A DNA stretch of 10,040 nucleotides, taken from Paludibacteraceae bacterium (lineage in GTDB: Bacteria > Bacteroidota > Bacteroidia > Bacteroidales > Paludibacteraceae). Position numbers and translations under genes: made by a program. Positions within the stretch are counted from its first letter, which is position 1, and each line of letters opens with the position of its first letter. The notes under the pieces are model-generated. The model was not told the DNA's origin. It worked only from the letters and a program-made list of their open reading frames with translations, and made no database searches. Location: NCBI GenBank assembly GCA_017550055.1, contig JAFYMM010000226.1, forward strand, positions 1-10,040. The letters are read 5' to 3'. Shown here in pieces: positions 1-6,804 of the stretch.

Positions 1-813
1 CCAGGTATTCAAATGGCAGTTGGTATGGTTTATTCTATCGGTGCTGCAGTCGTTATCGTTGGTGCGCTCTTTAAAATCATGCACTGGCCTGGCGCAGGTG
101 TCATGCTTACTGCTGGTATGATGACCGAAGCAATCTTGTTTACTATTGGTATCTTTGAAAAACCTCACGCAACATACCATTGGGAACATGTATTCCCTTC
201 TCTTGTTGAAGAAGAAGCCAATCCTCTTAATGTATCGGGCAATATTGGAGGCGGTATTGGTGTTGCTATGCCTGGTATGGAAAAAATGTCAGATGAAGAT
301 GCTAAAAAACTTACTGAAAGCATCAAAAATATGAGCGAAACTGCTGCTCAACTCGCTAATATTAGTCGCGTTGCTGGTCTTACTGATTCTTACGCAAACA
401 ATCTTCAAAAAGCATCAGAAGCTGCTGCCCAATTTGCAACAAAACAACAAAACCTTGATGAAGCAACTAATACACTACTTTCTTCATACAAAGGTATAGC
501 TGACAATATGTTAGCTGCTGAAGATAAGACTAAATCATTCGCAGAAAAAGCAAACGAACTTAGCAAAAATCTCGGTTCTATCAACACTTCATACGAACTT
601 CAACTTAAAGGTATCCAATCTCAAGCTGCTGCTATTGAAGCTCAAAGTGGTAAAATCAATGCAGTCACTGCTGAGTTTGAAAAATTGCATACTGCTGTCA
701 GCGCATCTTCAAAAAATATGGATGCTTACAAACAAATGACAGATCAACTTGCTAAAAACGTTTCAGACCTTAACAATGTTTATGGCAATATGTTGAATGC
801 AATCAAAGCATAA
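1..813 (+). CDS. gldL: T9SS inner-membrane motor protein GldL/PorL, 5'-truncated by window edge
   Basis: This is the stator-like partner of GldM in the proton-powered motor that drives type IX secretion and, in gliding species, motility. The reading frame is open from base 1. The ATG at 13 lies only a few residues ahead of the first membrane helix and is probably internal, because family members usually have a longer N-terminus. Numbering from that ATG, helix 1 spans about residues 3-23 and helix 2 about 28-48, joined by a short loop carrying KIMHWPG. Visible conserved polar residues are Lys21, His24, the intramembrane Glu39 and Glu49. They appear to match the Lys27, His30, Glu49 and Glu59 positions of Flavobacterium johnsoniae GldL. 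Residues about 85-266 are Ala/Gln/Lys/Asn-rich and look like a cytoplasmic coiled coil. The protein ends in the family-typical LNNVYGNMLNAIKA. gldM follows after a 54-bp AT-rich gap, presumably in the same operon; gldK would be expected upstream. Family assignment is very secure; the exact start is unknown. Confidence 0.96.
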   Translation, partial: PGIQMAVGMVYSIGAAVVIVGALFKIMHWPGAGVMLTAGMMTEAILFTIGIFEKPHATYHWEHVFPSLVEEEANPLNVSGNIGGGIGVAMPGMEKMSDEDAKKLTESIKNMSETAAQLANISRVAGLTDSYANNLQKASEAAAQFATKQQNLDEATNTLLSSYKGIADNMLAAEDKTKSFAEKANELSKNLGSINTSYELQLKGIQSQAAAIEAQSGKINAVTAEFEKLHTAVSASSKNMDAYKQMTDQLAKNVSDLNNVYGNMLNAIKA

Positions 814-867
814 CAACTCATTTTAATTAAAATATCTACAAAATTTTAACATTAAATTCACAACAAA

Positions 868-2442
868 ATGAGTGGAGCAAAGAACTGTCCGGAAACCCCG
901 AGACAAAAAATGATTGGTATGATGTATTTAGTGCTTACTGCGATGTTAGCACTGAACGTGTCAGCTGATATCTTGAATGGTTTTGACTTAGTTAACAATA
1001 GTTTGAAAAACTCTATTGACAACTCAAAAGTAAGAAATCAAGACTTGTATGGTGATATGCAATCACTATATGACCTTAACCCTACCAAAGTCGGAGAATG
1101 GCTCGAAAAAGCCAATAAAGTTAAAGAAGAATCCGATAAATTGTTTGGTATCCTACAAGAATTTAAAGTAGGTATTATTGCTCTTGCCGACGGAAAAACA
1201 GCAGATCCAGAAGGTAATATAATACAAAAAAGAGACAATACCAACGTTGCTGGAGAATATGCTGAAGTAGGAACTACTAAAAATCGTGGTAACGAGTTAA
1301 AACAAGCAATTGACAACTATCGTATCTTCGTAGAAGAAATGTTTGGAAATGATACTCTCCGTACACAAATCTACGACGCAATGTTCAACACTGAACCTGT
1401 TAAGAAAAAACCAGATGAACCTGCAGTTGAATGGGTAGATAATACATTTGCACACATGCCTGCGGTTGCCGTTGTTACAATGTTGTCAAAATACCAAAGT
1501 GATGTACGTAGCACAGAAGCCGAGCTTATCCAATATTTCATCCAACAACAAGACGCAGGTGACTTCCGTGTAAATAAAATTCAAGCACGTCTAATCCCTG
1601 ATTCTAAAAATGTAATGCAAGGAGGTAGATATCATGCTGAAATCGCATTGATGGCTGTGGATACAACAAAAGCTCCTATCTACTATCTTGGAGATAATCA
1701 ATTGGAAAGCGAAATCATTGATATCCCATGTAATCAAATTGGAACATTCCCAATTAGAGGTCGTCTCGAAATGATTGACCAATATGGTGCAACTCAAACT
1801 TATGAGTTCGAAGATCAATATATGGTTTCTGCTCCTGCGGCTACTGTTGCCAACGTCGACATGAACGTTGTTTATCGTGGATATGACAACAAAATGGAAA
1901 TCTCTGTTCCAGGTCTTGCTGATAGCCAACTTCGCGTATCTGCAAATGGTGCTACAATGACTAAATCTGGTAACCAATACATCTGTAAACCTACAGCAAA
2001 AGATAAAATCACAATTTTAGTTTCTGCTGATATTGATGGTAAAACACGTACTATCGGACAAAAAGAATTCCGCGTACGTCCAGTGCCTTCTCCTTCTGCT
2101 TTCTTGAAATTGCCTAATGGTGAAAGATGGAGTCCTACAATGGAAACAGCAGGTCGTTTGAAAAGACAAGATTTGCTAGATGCTACTATTATCGCTGAAT
2201 ACGAAGATGGTATGCTTAATGCAGATTTCGTTGTGACTGAATTTACTATCAAAATCCCAAGAGGTGCTGGTTTCGACCCTATCAAAGTTAGTGGAGGAAA
2301 ATTCTCTGACAGACAAATTGAACGTCTCAAAAATCTTAAACCAAAACAAGAATTCTTGATTGAACAGATTAAATATGAGATGAAAGGTGCTAAAACCGCA
2401 AAATCAGGTACACTCACAATGGGTTCAGTTCCTATGCCTTAA
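868..2442 (+). CDS. gldM: T9SS motor protein GldM/PorM
   Basis: GldM is the periplasm-spanning rotor-like component of the type IX secretion motor. Its single N-terminal helix sits inside the GldL ring and its periplasmic part contacts the GldK/GldN ring. The 524-residue length matches the family (about 510-530). A short cytoplasmic segment with PRQKM (Arg12 corresponds to the essential Arg9 of F. johnsoniae GldM) leads into the helix at about residues 15-33, which contains the hallmark MMYLVLTAMLALNVSA. The rest is periplasmic. By comparison with PorM structures it should hold a helical D1 (about 35-225) followed by three mostly beta domains D2-D4; these borders are inferred from length rather than seen as motifs. 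The start is chosen because the PRQKM-helix block lies about 12 residues in, as in homologues. There is no Shine-Dalgarno sequence, as usual for Bacteroidota. gldN follows after 18 bp, so translation in one operon is likely. Confidence 0.97.
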   Translation: MSGAKNCPETPRQKMIGMMYLVLTAMLALNVSADILNGFDLVNNSLKNSIDNSKVRNQDLYGDMQSLYDLNPTKVGEWLEKANKVKEESDKLFGILQEFKVGIIALADGKTADPEGNIIQKRDNTNVAGEYAEVGTTKNRGNELKQAIDNYRIFVEEMFGNDTLRTQIYDAMFNTEPVKKKPDEPAVEWVDNTFAHMPAVAVVTMLSKYQSDVRSTEAELIQYFIQQQDAGDFRVNKIQARLIPDSKNVMQGGRYHAEIALMAVDTTKAPIYYLGDNQLESEIIDIPCNQIGTFPIRGRLEMIDQYGATQTYEFEDQYMVSAPAATVANVDMNVVYRGYDNKMEISVPGLADSQLRVSANGATMTKSGNQYICKPTAKDKITILVSADIDGKTRTIGQKEFRVRPVPSPSAFLKLPNGERWSPTMETAGRLKRQDLLDATIIAEYEDGMLNADFVVTEFTIKIPRGAGFDPIKVSGGKFSDRQIERLKNLKPKQEFLIEQIKYEMKGAKTAKSGTLTMGSVPMP

Positions 2443-2460
2443 TAAAAAATTAAACACAAT

Positions 2461-3375
2461 ATGAAACATTACAGATTCTTTACAACACTTATTGCTACTT
2501 TTACATTTTGTGCTATAATTAACGCACAAAAAGAAATTCCTGATAGTACAGAAGTATTATTTGATAGCAATGGTAGCTTTACTCGTGTAATTAACACTCC
2601 TGAAGAAGTTAATGCTAAACTTATTACAATTAATCCTTTAATTGATGAAGTTGTTTGGCGTAAAATTGTTACGCGCGTTGTTGACCTACGCGAGCAAGTG
2701 AATCGTCCTCTTTATTATCCTGATGCAAGTGAGGGTAATGAAATGGATGAAACAACACAAAAGAATCTGTTTGCTATAATATTATACAATCTCTACAAAG
2801 AGAATTTGGCAGTTTATGTAGACCCAAATTTAGGAGGTCCAGACGTTCCTCAATTTAAAGAAGAATTCAAAAAGAAATATGAAGACTTTGACTTCTTCAA
2901 AAATGAGGTAATGTTGGAATTTACAGGTGATGATATTTATAAAATTATAAATTATGTTACACCTGGTGTTATCAAATATTATGTACAAGAAGTTTGGTAT
3001 TTCAACAAGACTACATCAACGTTCCACAATAAAATTATTGCAATTGCTCCATTCTTCGATCAAAGATATCACTTAGAAAATGGTGAAAATGGTGCAATCG
3101 GAACTTCTGACCCATTGTTCTGGATACCTTACGAAAAACTTCGTCCATTCCTCCAAGAAGAATTTGTAAAAATGACAGGTCGCAATATTACTCCTCTCGT
3201 TAATTTTGATGAATTCTTCACTACTCGTCAGTTCTATGGCTACATTGTTAAAGACTACGATATGCAAAATCGCCAACTCGAAGACATTTCAAAAGATCCT
3301 GTATATCTAAAACAAGAACAAGATCGTATCGAAAATGAAATATTGAACTTCGAACAAGATTTGTGGAGTTATTAA
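2461..3375 (+). CDS. gldN: T9SS periplasmic ring protein GldN/PorN
   Basis: GldN forms, with the lipoprotein GldK, the periplasmic ring under the outer membrane that couples the GldLM motor to the type IX translocon. The 304-residue product has a clear signal peptide: Lys2 and Arg5, a hydrophobic stretch at about 6-20, and cleavage predicted after Asn21-Ala22. The mature protein would begin with Gln23, fitting the Bacteroidota tendency for signal peptidase I substrates to start with Gln, which is then cyclised to pyroglutamate. The mature chain is soluble and rich in aromatic and charged residues, with no further membrane segment. The segment around residues 180-245, containing IAPFFDQR and DPLFWIPYEKLRPFL, resembles the conserved GldN core. 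The length is close to F. johnsoniae GldN and shorter than P. gingivalis PorN. It is the last gene of the cluster; strong terminators follow. Identity rests on both sequence and the gldL-gldM-gldN order. Confidence 0.93.
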   Translation: MKHYRFFTTLIATFTFCAIINAQKEIPDSTEVLFDSNGSFTRVINTPEEVNAKLITINPLIDEVVWRKIVTRVVDLREQVNRPLYYPDASEGNEMDETTQKNLFAIILYNLYKENLAVYVDPNLGGPDVPQFKEEFKKKYEDFDFFKNEVMLEFTGDDIYKIINYVTPGVIKYYVQEVWYFNKTTSTFHNKIIAIAPFFDQRYHLENGENGAIGTSDPLFWIPYEKLRPFLQEEFVKMTGRNITPLVNFDEFFTTRQFYGYIVKDYDMQNRQLEDISKDPVYLKQEQDRIENEILNFEQDLWSY

Positions 3376-3387
3376 TAGGCAATATAT

Positions 3388-3421
3388 AAAACAAGAGCGC
3401 ATATTTATGCGCTCTTGTTTT
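3388..3421 (+). terminator. Hairpin terminator after gldN
   Basis: A perfect 16-bp inverted repeat pairs 3388-3403 with 3406-3421, leaving a 2-nt gap (in practice the A/T pairs at the tip would open into a larger loop). The stem core is GAGCGCAT/ATGCGCTC, flanked by AAAACAA and TTGTTTT, so each strand ends in a short T run. It starts 13 bp after the gldN stop codon and is well placed to end the gldLMN transcript. Because of its symmetry it could also act as a second barrier for transcription arriving on the minus strand. Confidence 0.85.
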
Positions 3422-3435
3422 GTTATTACACAATA

Positions 3436-3475
3436 AAAAAACTGGACCAAAATTCATATTTTAGTCCAGTTTTTT
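3436..3475. terminator. Bidirectional hairpin terminator between converging genes
   Basis: The outer stem pairs 3436-3447 (AAAAAACTGGAC) with 3464-3475 (GTCCAGTTTTTT), 12 bp. After one C/A mismatch the pairing continues with five A/T pairs around a TCAT loop. Read on the plus strand it ends in six T; read on the minus strand it also ends in a run of T. It lies between gldN (plus) and the methyltransferase gene (minus, ending at 3558) and would serve both. The 82 bp from 3476 to 3557 hold nothing else I can name. Confidence 0.82.
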
Positions 3476-3557
3476 ATATTCTAAATTCAAATGTCGTACT
3501 ATATTTTCTATTCAATTGATGAATATGAGTAATATTACATCACACTCCTCTCCCCCA

Positions 3558-4319
3558 CTACCTTCTTCTAAACTCACTGCAAACTATCGCAGTAGCTACT
3601 GCTACATTCAAAGATTCACTTGTCAACTCGCCAACAGGATAACTCGGAATAAGCAACTTATCAGAAATCATTTTTTCTACATCACCCGATATTCCATTCC
3701 CCTCATTTCCCATAACAATAATACCATAATTCGTCAATTCGGCATCATATATTGAATTTCCATCAAGAAAAGTTCCATAAATAGGATAACCATTCCTACT
3801 ACAAACACCTAAAACATCATTCAAATTTACATAATGAATACGAACTCTTGCCAACGCACCCATAGTCGATTGTATAGTTTTTGTATTATAAACATCAACT
3901 GTTCCCTGCGAACAAATAATGTTTCTTATACCAAACCAATCTGCAATACGAATTATAGTTCCCAAATTACCTGGATCTTGCACTGCATCTAAAGCAAGAA
4001 TTAACTCCTTATTCCCTAATAATTCATCTATATTAAATTCATATTGCGAACGATAAAATACTACAAATACAGGCGATGGAGAAGATAGCAATGTAATCTT
4101 TTTCATTTCATCTAAACTCTCAATCTCAATAATTTCATCTGCAATAGGCTTATTAATTGACAACCATTCAGCTGTAGCAACTACATATTTTGCCTTAAAA
4201 TAAGGCAACAAATCACCCACTAATTTAACTCCTTCTGCAATAAAAACCTGTTCATTATCTCTATTTTTTTTCAAATTTAGAGAATTAAAATACTTAATTT
4301 TATTTTTTGATAAAGCCAT
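3558..4319 (-). CDS. TrmH/SpoU-family RNA 2'-O-methyltransferase
   Basis: This is a 253-residue SPOUT-class methyltransferase that uses S-adenosylmethionine to methylate a ribose 2'-OH in rRNA or tRNA. An N-terminal substrate-binding part (about residues 5-95, with VFIAEGVKLV) resembles the SpoU substrate-binding domain. It is followed by the knotted catalytic domain. Motif 1 is DAVQDPGNLGTIIRIADWFG (111-130), including Asn118 and Arg124. Motif 2 is IVMGNEGNGIS (201-211), with Asn205 and Glu206. Motif 3 covers IPSYPVGE and ESLNVAVATAI (224-245), with Ser236 and Asn238. All family signature residues are present. The ATG at 4319 is preferred over an in-frame ATG at 4421: the extra 34 residues of the longer form have no family resemblance and would run through the promoter box at 4346-4353. 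The exact target nucleotide cannot be told from sequence; it could be an RlmB-like 23S rRNA enzyme or another TrmH paralogue. It converges on gldN and diverges from the TamL-like gene. Confidence 0.93.
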   Translation of the reverse strand: MALSKNKIKYFNSLNLKKNRDNEQVFIAEGVKLVGDLLPYFKAKYVVATAEWLSINKPIADEIIEIESLDEMKKITLLSSPSPVFVVFYRSQYEFNIDELLGNKELILALDAVQDPGNLGTIIRIADWFGIRNIICSQGTVDVYNTKTIQSTMGALARVRIHYVNLNDVLGVCSRNGYPIYGTFLDGNSIYDAELTNYGIIVMGNEGNGISGDVEKMISDKLLIPSYPVGELTSESLNVAVATAIVCSEFRRR

Positions 4320-4345
4320 AATAAATATAAAGTAAAAACGATATG

Positions 4346-4353
4346 CAAAGATA
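4346..4353 (-). promoter_or_regulatory. Predicted -7 box for the methyltransferase gene
   Basis: The minus strand reads TATCTTTG, an exact match to the Bacteroidota housekeeping -7 consensus TAnnTTTG. Transcription would begin around 4338-4341, giving a leader of about 20 nt before the ATG at 4319. No TTTG-type -33 element is evident at the expected distance; the corresponding position abuts the opposing -7 box. Confidence 0.65.
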
Positions 4354-4376
4354 GTTATTTTTTCAATATTTTTTAC

Positions 4377-4384
4377 TATCTTTG
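4377..4384 (+). promoter_or_regulatory. Predicted -7 box for the TamL-like gene
   Basis: The plus strand reads TATCTTTG, an exact match to the Bacteroidota -7 consensus TAnnTTTG. Transcription would begin around 4389-4392, leaving a leader of about 30 nt before the ATG at 4421. The -33 region would fall around 4353-4358, next to the oppositely oriented -7 box, and has no clear TTTG. Confidence 0.65.
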
Positions 4385-4420
4385 CAAATAATTGTGTATT
4401 GTCCAAAACAATATTTTTCA

Positions 4421-6703
4421 ATGAATTTAAAAAGAATCTTTTACTACATATTTTCTCTCATAATATTGCCTATATTTAGTAGTTGCAGTATGACTAAATA
4501 TGTACCTGAAGATCAATATTTATTGAAGAGTGTAAAAATAAAAGCCGCTATTCCAGATGTAAATAACGAAGAACTAAAAAGTTATTTACGCCAAACACCC
4601 AACAATACGATTCTAGGCTTTTGGCCTCTTAAATTAGGATTTTATAACGCATCTGGAGAAGATTCAACTAAATGGGGCAATCGTTGGTTACGTCGAATAG
4701 GCGAACCTCCAGTCATTTATGACTCACTAAAAACTATCTATGGATGCGACGAATTACAAAAAGTTATCTTCAACAAGGGGTATCTTAATGCCGAAGTTTC
4801 TTCGAAAGTGACAAATAATGAAAAAAAAAGACATGCAAAAGTTACATATACCATAACAGAAAAAGAACCTTATCGATTAAGAAACTATTTTATAACCATA
4901 CCCGATTCAACAGCACTAAAAACTATTAATCAAAGAGAGAAACCACTTATCAAATCGGGAAATTTATTTGATGTTGACCGTCTTAATGAAGAACGAGAGC
5001 AAGTAGCTAAAATTTTACGCAATCAAGGATACTATAATTTCCGTAAAGAGCTATTGTTTTTCTACGTTGATAGCGCATTAAATACCAATGAAATTGATGC
5101 CGAATTATCAATTCAACCACAATATCTCGACAATGACTCCGCTTTACAAATCATTTTCACTAAAAAAGAGATTGAAAATGTTACTATTTTGGCACTAAAA
5201 GACAATGATTTGTTAAGTAACAATATAGAATTAGATACTGTCTATCAAGACAACATAAAAGTTATCTACAATAAAAAAAACAAAGCATTCAGACCAAAAG
5301 CTTTGATAAACAAAGTATCAATTCAACCTAATAGATATTATTCTGACTTTATTGTTGACCGCACATATTCTCGCCTCAACTCCTTGAATGCAGCGAAATA
5401 TGTCAATATTTCTTTTACTGAAAATAGCAACAATAAATTAGATGCGCAAATTGTAATCACTCAAAATAAACCTCACACCATATCTGCCGAAATAGAGGGA
5501 ACATATTCAGGAGGCGACCTTGGTATTGGAGCTGCAATTGGCTATAAAAATAATAATATTTTTCACGGCTCCGAAATATTAAATATCAATATTAATGGGG
5601 GTTATGAAGCTATTGGTTCTTTATCTGAATATCAATCGGCATGGGATATCGGAGGCGAAGTTTCTCTAACTTTTCCGACATTGCTTATGCCAATGACCGA
5701 TAATTTCAAACGCAGAGCAATAGGTAGTACAGAAATTGCTACTTCAATAAACTTTCAACAACGACCAGAATATCAACGCAATATTGCTGGTGCTGGTATA
5801 AAATACAATTGGCGTTGGCGCAGAACCAATTTCACATTCAATCTGCTCGACTTGAGTTACATATACTTGCCTTATATGACTGATGCATTTAAGGATAAAT
5901 ATATGAAACCTACTTCAAGTATTCGTTTCAGCTACGAAGACCATTTCATTATGCGCTGGGGTTTAGGTGTTAATATGTCGAACCGACGTAATATGACCTT
6001 TAACACAAGTAGTTTTTATACTTTCCGAGCTAATGTGCGCACAGCGGGTAACCTACTTTATGGCATAAGTACCCTCACTAAACAAGAGAAAAACGAAGAT
6101 GGAGTATATAAAATATTCAATATTCAATACTCTCAATTTGCTAAAACCGACGTTGATTTTGCATATAATTGGTATCTAACAGACAAATCTCGATTGGTTT
6201 TCCACACTGGGCTTGGCGTTGGTGTTCCGTATGGCAATGCTTCTATTCTTCCTTTCGAAGAACGCTATTATAGCGGAGGAGCTAATAGCATGCGTGGTTG
6301 GTCGGCTCGACGACTAGGACCTGGCAATTTCTACAATAATTCAGGCAGTATTGATTTTATGAAACAATCGGGCGATATCAAATTAGACTTAAACCTCGAA
6401 GCCCGCTTCCGCCTTATTTGGAAATTAGAAGCTGCCGTATTTCTTGATGCTGGCAATATTTGGACTATCCGCAATTATACTGAACAGCCTACAGGTGTTT
6501 TTCGTTGGAATGAATTTTATAAACAAATAGCTTGTAACTATGGCACTGGACTTCGCCTCGACTTCGACTTTTTCATTATTCGCGTAGATATGGGAATAAA
6601 ACTATATGACCCTGGCTACCCTGTAAAAAGCGAACGTTGGCGCACCGAGCTCACATGGAAAAACGACTTTGCCTTGCATTTTGCTGTGGGATACCCATTT
6701 TAA
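4421..6703 (+). CDS. TamL-like lipidated BamA/TamA-family outer membrane protein
   Basis: This is a 760-residue Omp85-superfamily protein expected to help insert or assemble proteins in the outer membrane. The N-terminus is a lipoprotein signal (Lys4, Arg5, hydrophobic 6-19) ending in the lipobox FSSC with Cys22, then SMTKYVPEDQYLL, the usual opening of the lipidated Bacteroidota TamA variant TamL. Residues about 25-350 form the POTRA-type periplasmic region. From about 355 to 760 the alternating pattern fits a 16-stranded D15 barrel. SMRGW at 623-627 is the counterpart of the conserved VRGF loop-6 motif, and the chain ends in the outer membrane beta-signal FAVGYPF with a C-terminal Phe. The ATG at 4421 is chosen over an in-frame ATG at 4382 because it starts directly at the signal peptide and lies downstream of the promoter box. 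No tamB neighbour is visible, and no clear terminator follows. Superfamily assignment is secure; the TamL subgroup is inferred from lipidation and length. Confidence 0.88.
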   Translation: MNLKRIFYYIFSLIILPIFSSCSMTKYVPEDQYLLKSVKIKAAIPDVNNEELKSYLRQTPNNTILGFWPLKLGFYNASGEDSTKWGNRWLRRIGEPPVIYDSLKTIYGCDELQKVIFNKGYLNAEVSSKVTNNEKKRHAKVTYTITEKEPYRLRNYFITIPDSTALKTINQREKPLIKSGNLFDVDRLNEEREQVAKILRNQGYYNFRKELLFFYVDSALNTNEIDAELSIQPQYLDNDSALQIIFTKKEIENVTILALKDNDLLSNNIELDTVYQDNIKVIYNKKNKAFRPKALINKVSIQPNRYYSDFIVDRTYSRLNSLNAAKYVNISFTENSNNKLDAQIVITQNKPHTISAEIEGTYSGGDLGIGAAIGYKNNNIFHGSEILNININGGYEAIGSLSEYQSAWDIGGEVSLTFPTLLMPMTDNFKRRAIGSTEIATSINFQQRPEYQRNIAGAGIKYNWRWRRTNFTFNLLDLSYIYLPYMTDAFKDKYMKPTSSIRFSYEDHFIMRWGLGVNMSNRRNMTFNTSSFYTFRANVRTAGNLLYGISTLTKQEKNEDGVYKIFNIQYSQFAKTDVDFAYNWYLTDKSRLVFHTGLGVGVPYGNASILPFEERYYSGGANSMRGWSARRLGPGNFYNNSGSIDFMKQSGDIKLDLNLEARFRLIWKLEAAVFLDAGNIWTIRNYTEQPTGVFRWNEFYKQIACNYGTGLRLDFDFFIIRVDMGIKLYDPGYPVKSERWRTELTWKNDFALHFAVGYPF

Positions 6704-6738
6704 TTCATAATTCATAATTATTTTCTACATAAATTTTA

Positions 6739-6746
6739 TAAGTTCG
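6739..6746 (+). promoter_or_regulatory. Weak candidate -7 box upstream of the peptidase pair
   Basis: TAAGTTCG differs by one base from the Bacteroidota TAnnTTTG consensus and lies 58 bp before the ATG at 6805. No convincing -33 element is seen. It is the best candidate in the 101-bp gap (6704-6804) after the TamL-like gene. Read-through from the upstream gene is the alternative, since no terminator hairpin is visible in the gap. Confidence 0.25.
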
Positions 6747-6804
6747 AATCGTTCGGCAAAACTACAAAATTAACAATCAATAAACTATTAAATTATACTA
6801 AACT

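Larger units (their letters stand above)
4344..4386. repeat. 12-bp inverted repeat spanning the divergent promoters
   Basis: TGCAAAGATAGT at 4344-4355 and ACTATCTTTGCA at 4375-4386 are perfect reverse complements separated by 19 bp of AT-rich sequence. Each arm contains a TATCTTTG -7 promoter box pointing outward. The symmetry could simply reflect two near-consensus promoters placed back to back, or could be an operator for a dimeric regulator. Confidence 0.8.

Noticed and set aside
1591..2417. Minus-strand open frames opposite gldM
   Set aside because: They overlap each other and a certain conserved gene, with no recognisable product or start context.
3516..3755. 79-residue plus-strand frame between gldN and the methyltransferase gene
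   Set aside because: Most of it is antisense to the conserved C-terminal catalytic motifs of the methyltransferase; it has no promoter and lies just after terminators.
4382..4420. N-terminal 13-residue extension of the TamL-like protein from the ATG at 4382
   Set aside because: This ATG overlaps the -7 box, upstream of the predicted transcription start, and the extension would displace the lipoprotein signal from the N-terminus.
4320..4421. N-terminal 34-residue extension of the methyltransferase starting at the ATG at 4421
   Set aside because: It would cross the promoter box at 4346-4353 and adds a sequence unlike the family; homologues start near MALSKNKIKYF.
6702..6720. AATTCAT direct repeat right after the TamL-like stop codon
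   Set aside because: Only two short copies in AT-rich spacer; such runs are common in these genomes and no further copies or element ends are seen.
6743..6755. Small TTCGAATCGTTCG hairpin-like palindrome before the C69 gene
   Set aside because: The stem is only four base pairs, with no T-tract and no match to a known regulatory RNA or operator that I recognise.
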